A stretch of DNA of 64,000 nucleotides from Microbacterium marinum (GTDB lineage Bacteria > Actinomycetota > Actinomycetes > Actinomycetales > Microbacteriaceae), in NCBI RefSeq assembly GCF_014204835.1, contig NZ_JACHMD010000001.1:2418001-2482000 (forward strand), in the 5' to 3' direction. Positions 62,400 to 64,000 of the stretch are shown piece after piece; position 1 is the stretch's first letter; each line of letters begins with the position of its first letter. The position numbers were made by a program, and so were the translations under genes. The notes beneath the pieces are model-generated. The model saw nothing but the letters and a program-made list of their open reading frames with translations. It was not told the origin of the DNA and did not search any database.

Positions 62400-63454
62400 C
62401 AGACCACCATTCCGAACTGCTCGCTGAAGCGGACATCGCCTTCGGCCATGTCGCGCATGTCCTGGACGTCGGAGCGGAACATCAGGGTCCGCTCGATGCC
62501 CATGCCGAAGGCGAAGCCCGAGTACACCTCGGGGTCGATGCCCGCGGCGCGGAGGACGTTGGGGTTCACCATGCCGCAGCCGCCCCACTCGATCCAGCGC
62601 GCACCACCGGGGAAGGTGGGGTGCCAGAGGTCGAGTTCGGCGGAGGGCTCGGTGAACGGGAAGTAGTTGGTGCGGAACCGCGTCTTCGCTTCGGCCCCGA
62701 AGAGCACCTTGGCGGCGTGGTCGAGCGTGCCCTTGAGGTTCGCCATCGTGATGCCCTTATCGATCACGAGGCCCTCGAACTGCGTGAACGCGGGCAGGTG
62801 CGTCGCGTCGAACTCGTCGGTGCGGTACACGCGGCCGGGGCAGAGGATGTAGATCGGCACCTCGCGCTCGAGCATCGAGCGCACCTGGACGGGGCTCGTG
62901 TGCGTGCGCATCACGAGGTGACGCGCGACCGGGTCGACTAAGAAGGTGTCCTGCATCTGACGCGCGGGGTGATCCGGCGCGAAGTTGAGCGCGTCGAAGT
63001 TGAACCACTCGTGCTCGAGCTCGGGGCCCTCGGCGATCTCCCAGCCCATCCCGACGAACAGGTCGGCGATCTCCTCCTGGAGAAGCGAGATCGGATGCCG
63101 CGCACCCACGCGCGTCCGCGGTGCGAGCGCCGTGATGTCCACGCGCTCCGCCTCGAGCTTCGCGGCGGTCTCGGCCTCGGCGAGCTCGGTCTCACGCGCC
63201 GCGAGCGCCTGGTTCACGCGGCCACGAGCCTGGCCGACGAGCTTGCCGAATGCCGCCTTCTGATCGTTCGGGACGTTGCGCAGCTGTGCGTTCAGGCGTG
63301 CCAGGGGCGAGCCTTCCGCCGTGTGCGCGTTGCGTGCGGCCTTGAGCTCAGCGGTATCGGATGCCGCGGCGAAGGCTGCGAGGGCTTCGGCGACGGCGGC
63401 ATCCACCGCGTCGGCGGTGATCTCTACGGGATCGTTCGAGGGTGCGTCAGACAC
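62399..63454 (-). CDS. pheS: Phenylalanyl-tRNA synthetase alpha subunit
   Basis: The 351-residue class II catalytic subunit has an N-terminal coiled coil and the motifs HPISLLQEEI, RTHTSPVQVR (motif 2 region), FTEPSAELDLW and GFAFGMGIERTLM (motif 3). With PheT it forms the alpha2-beta2 enzyme. No T-box-like leader is seen in the 48-base gap before it, which is filled mainly by the permease terminator. Confidence 0.98.
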   Translation of the reverse strand: MSDAPSNDPVEITADAVDAAVAEALAAFAAASDTAELKAARNAHTAEGSPLARLNAQLRNVPNDQKAAFGKLVGQARGRVNQALAARETELAEAETAAKLEAERVDITALAPRTRVGARHPISLLQEEIADLFVGMGWEIAEGPELEHEWFNFDALNFAPDHPARQMQDTFLVDPVARHLVMRTHTSPVQVRSMLEREVPIYILCPGRVYRTDEFDATHLPAFTQFEGLVIDKGITMANLKGTLDHAAKVLFGAEAKTRFRTNYFPFTEPSAELDLWHPTFPGGARWIEWGGCGMVNPNVLRAAGIDPEVYSGFAFGMGIERTLMFRSDVQDMRDMAEGDVRFSEQFGMVV

Positions 63455-63467
63455 GAGAGACGAGTCT

Positions 63468-63496
63468 ACCGGCGGGCCGGAGTGCGGCCCGCCGGT
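63468..63496 (-). terminator. Terminator after the amino-acid permease gene
   Basis: A perfect 11-bp inverted repeat (ACCGGCGGGCC and GGCCCGCCGGT) with a seven-base loop lies six bases after the permease stop and 13 bases before the pheS start. Confidence 0.7.
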
Positions 63497-63502
63497 GACG
63501 CG

Positions 63503-64000
63503 TCAGACCGCCCGGCCTGTCCCAGCGTCCTTCGAGCTCGCCTTCAGCTGAGCGGCGATGAGCTCGGTGTCGGTCGTCGGGGCAACGGGGTGATGGACGC
63601 CGCCGCCGGGCTCCTTCGGCGATCGGCGGAGGCGCTTCTCGACGCGGTTGGCGACAAGTGAAAGCAGCAGGCAGAGCGCGATGTAGATGACGGCGACGAT
63701 GATGGTCGCCGGCACGATCGGCGATCCGTACGTCGACTGCGACCCGATGAACCGCGCGTAGAACAGGAGCTCCTCGTACGTGATGATGTAGCCGAGGGCC
63801 GTGTCCTTCAGCGTGACGACGAGCTGAGCGATGATGACGGGCATCATGGCGCGGATCGCCTGGGGAAGAAGGACGAGCCGCATGACGCCGCTCTTGCGCA
63901 GCCCGATGGCGTACCCAGCTTCCTTCTGCCCGCGCGGGAGAGACTCGACGCCGGCGCGGATGACCTCCGCGAGGACCGAGCCGTTGTACGCGATGAGCGC
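63503..64000 (-). CDS. Amino-acid ABC transporter permease (3' part)
   Basis: These 165 codons encode the C-terminal part of a HisM/GlnP-type permease; the start lies beyond the window. The first residues NGSVLAEVIRAGVESLPRGQ, then KEAGYAIGLRKSGVMRLVLLP carry the EAA loop. Two further helices and a Lys/Arg/Pro-rich tail follow. The family imports polar amino acids with a cognate ATPase and binding protein, probably encoded upstream. Confidence 0.9.
   Translation of the reverse strand, partial: ALIAYNGSVLAEVIRAGVESLPRGQKEAGYAIGLRKSGVMRLVLLPQAIRAMMPVIIAQLVVTLKDTALGYIITYEELLFYARFIGSQSTYGSPIVPATIIVAVIYIALCLLLSLVANRVEKRLRRSPKEPGGGVHHPVAPTTDTELIAAQLKASSKDAGTGRAV

Overview
The window is high-GC actinobacterial chromosome and looks like Microbacterium or a close relative in Microbacteriaceae. 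The evidence is the very high GC, the frequent GTG starts, the dense ATGA/GTGA stop-start overlaps and a housekeeping gene order typical of Actinobacteria: pheST, argCJBDF..H, tyrS, TPR protein, HAD, tlyA, nadK, recN, pyrG, NUDIX, xerD, parA, scpA, scpB, rluB, tyrA, cmk, der. Most genes lie on the minus strand. The genus is inferred, because no reference search could be run.

Layout, left to right. 1-5.6 kb: two tandem YhgE/Pip membrane proteins (the first cut by the window edge), divergent from a TetR regulator and a 3-hydroxyacyl-CoA dehydrogenase, with palindromes in the shared promoter region. 5.7-7.8 kb: a lipoprotein, tRNA-Pro(GGG), a small S4-domain RNA-binding protein and a frameshifted DUF2809 membrane gene. 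7.8-24.7 kb: a long minus-strand block for translation, chromosome segregation and nucleotide metabolism. It starts at a TPR protein with a 27-bp coding tandem repeat and ends at a NUDIX-NYN fusion. 24.7-30.6 kb: a complete rRNA operon (16S-23S-5S, no spacer tRNA) with its promoter, terminator and recognisable processing stems, lying between the TPR gene and tyrS. 30.6-33.7 kb: tyrS, a VOC protein, a small membrane protein and a SatD-like regulator. 33.7-46.7 kb: a ten-gene cluster in which pstC-pstA-pstS are separated from pstB by six genes for exported or surface proteins. 46.8-49.0 kb: a PASTA-type Ser/Thr kinase and a coupled small protein. 49.2-57.0 kb: an arginine biosynthesis operon, argC-J-B-D-F-(membrane protein)-H, without argG or argR at this place. 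57.2-59.8 kb: an epimerase-like protein, a plus-strand AAA ATPase and a small membrane protein. 59.9-64 kb: pheT and pheS, then the 3' end of an amino-acid ABC permease.

The most unusual part is the split Pst cluster. Its phosphate-type binding protein is tied to the membrane by a Gly/Ser-rich stalk and a C-terminal helix instead of a lipid anchor. It is followed by an 841-residue surface protein that keeps PstS-like motifs and ends in a DPETG-like sorting tail, a free secreted binding-protein relative, a WxL-like protein, a DUF916-type protein and a second stalked protein that share a domain, and a sortase-fold membrane protein whose catalytic His, Cys and Arg positions all appear to be substituted. 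pstB follows with an extra N-terminal segment of about 100 residues. No phoU is present. I read this as a candidate surface assembly built around a Pst transporter. Its function cannot be decided from sequence alone.
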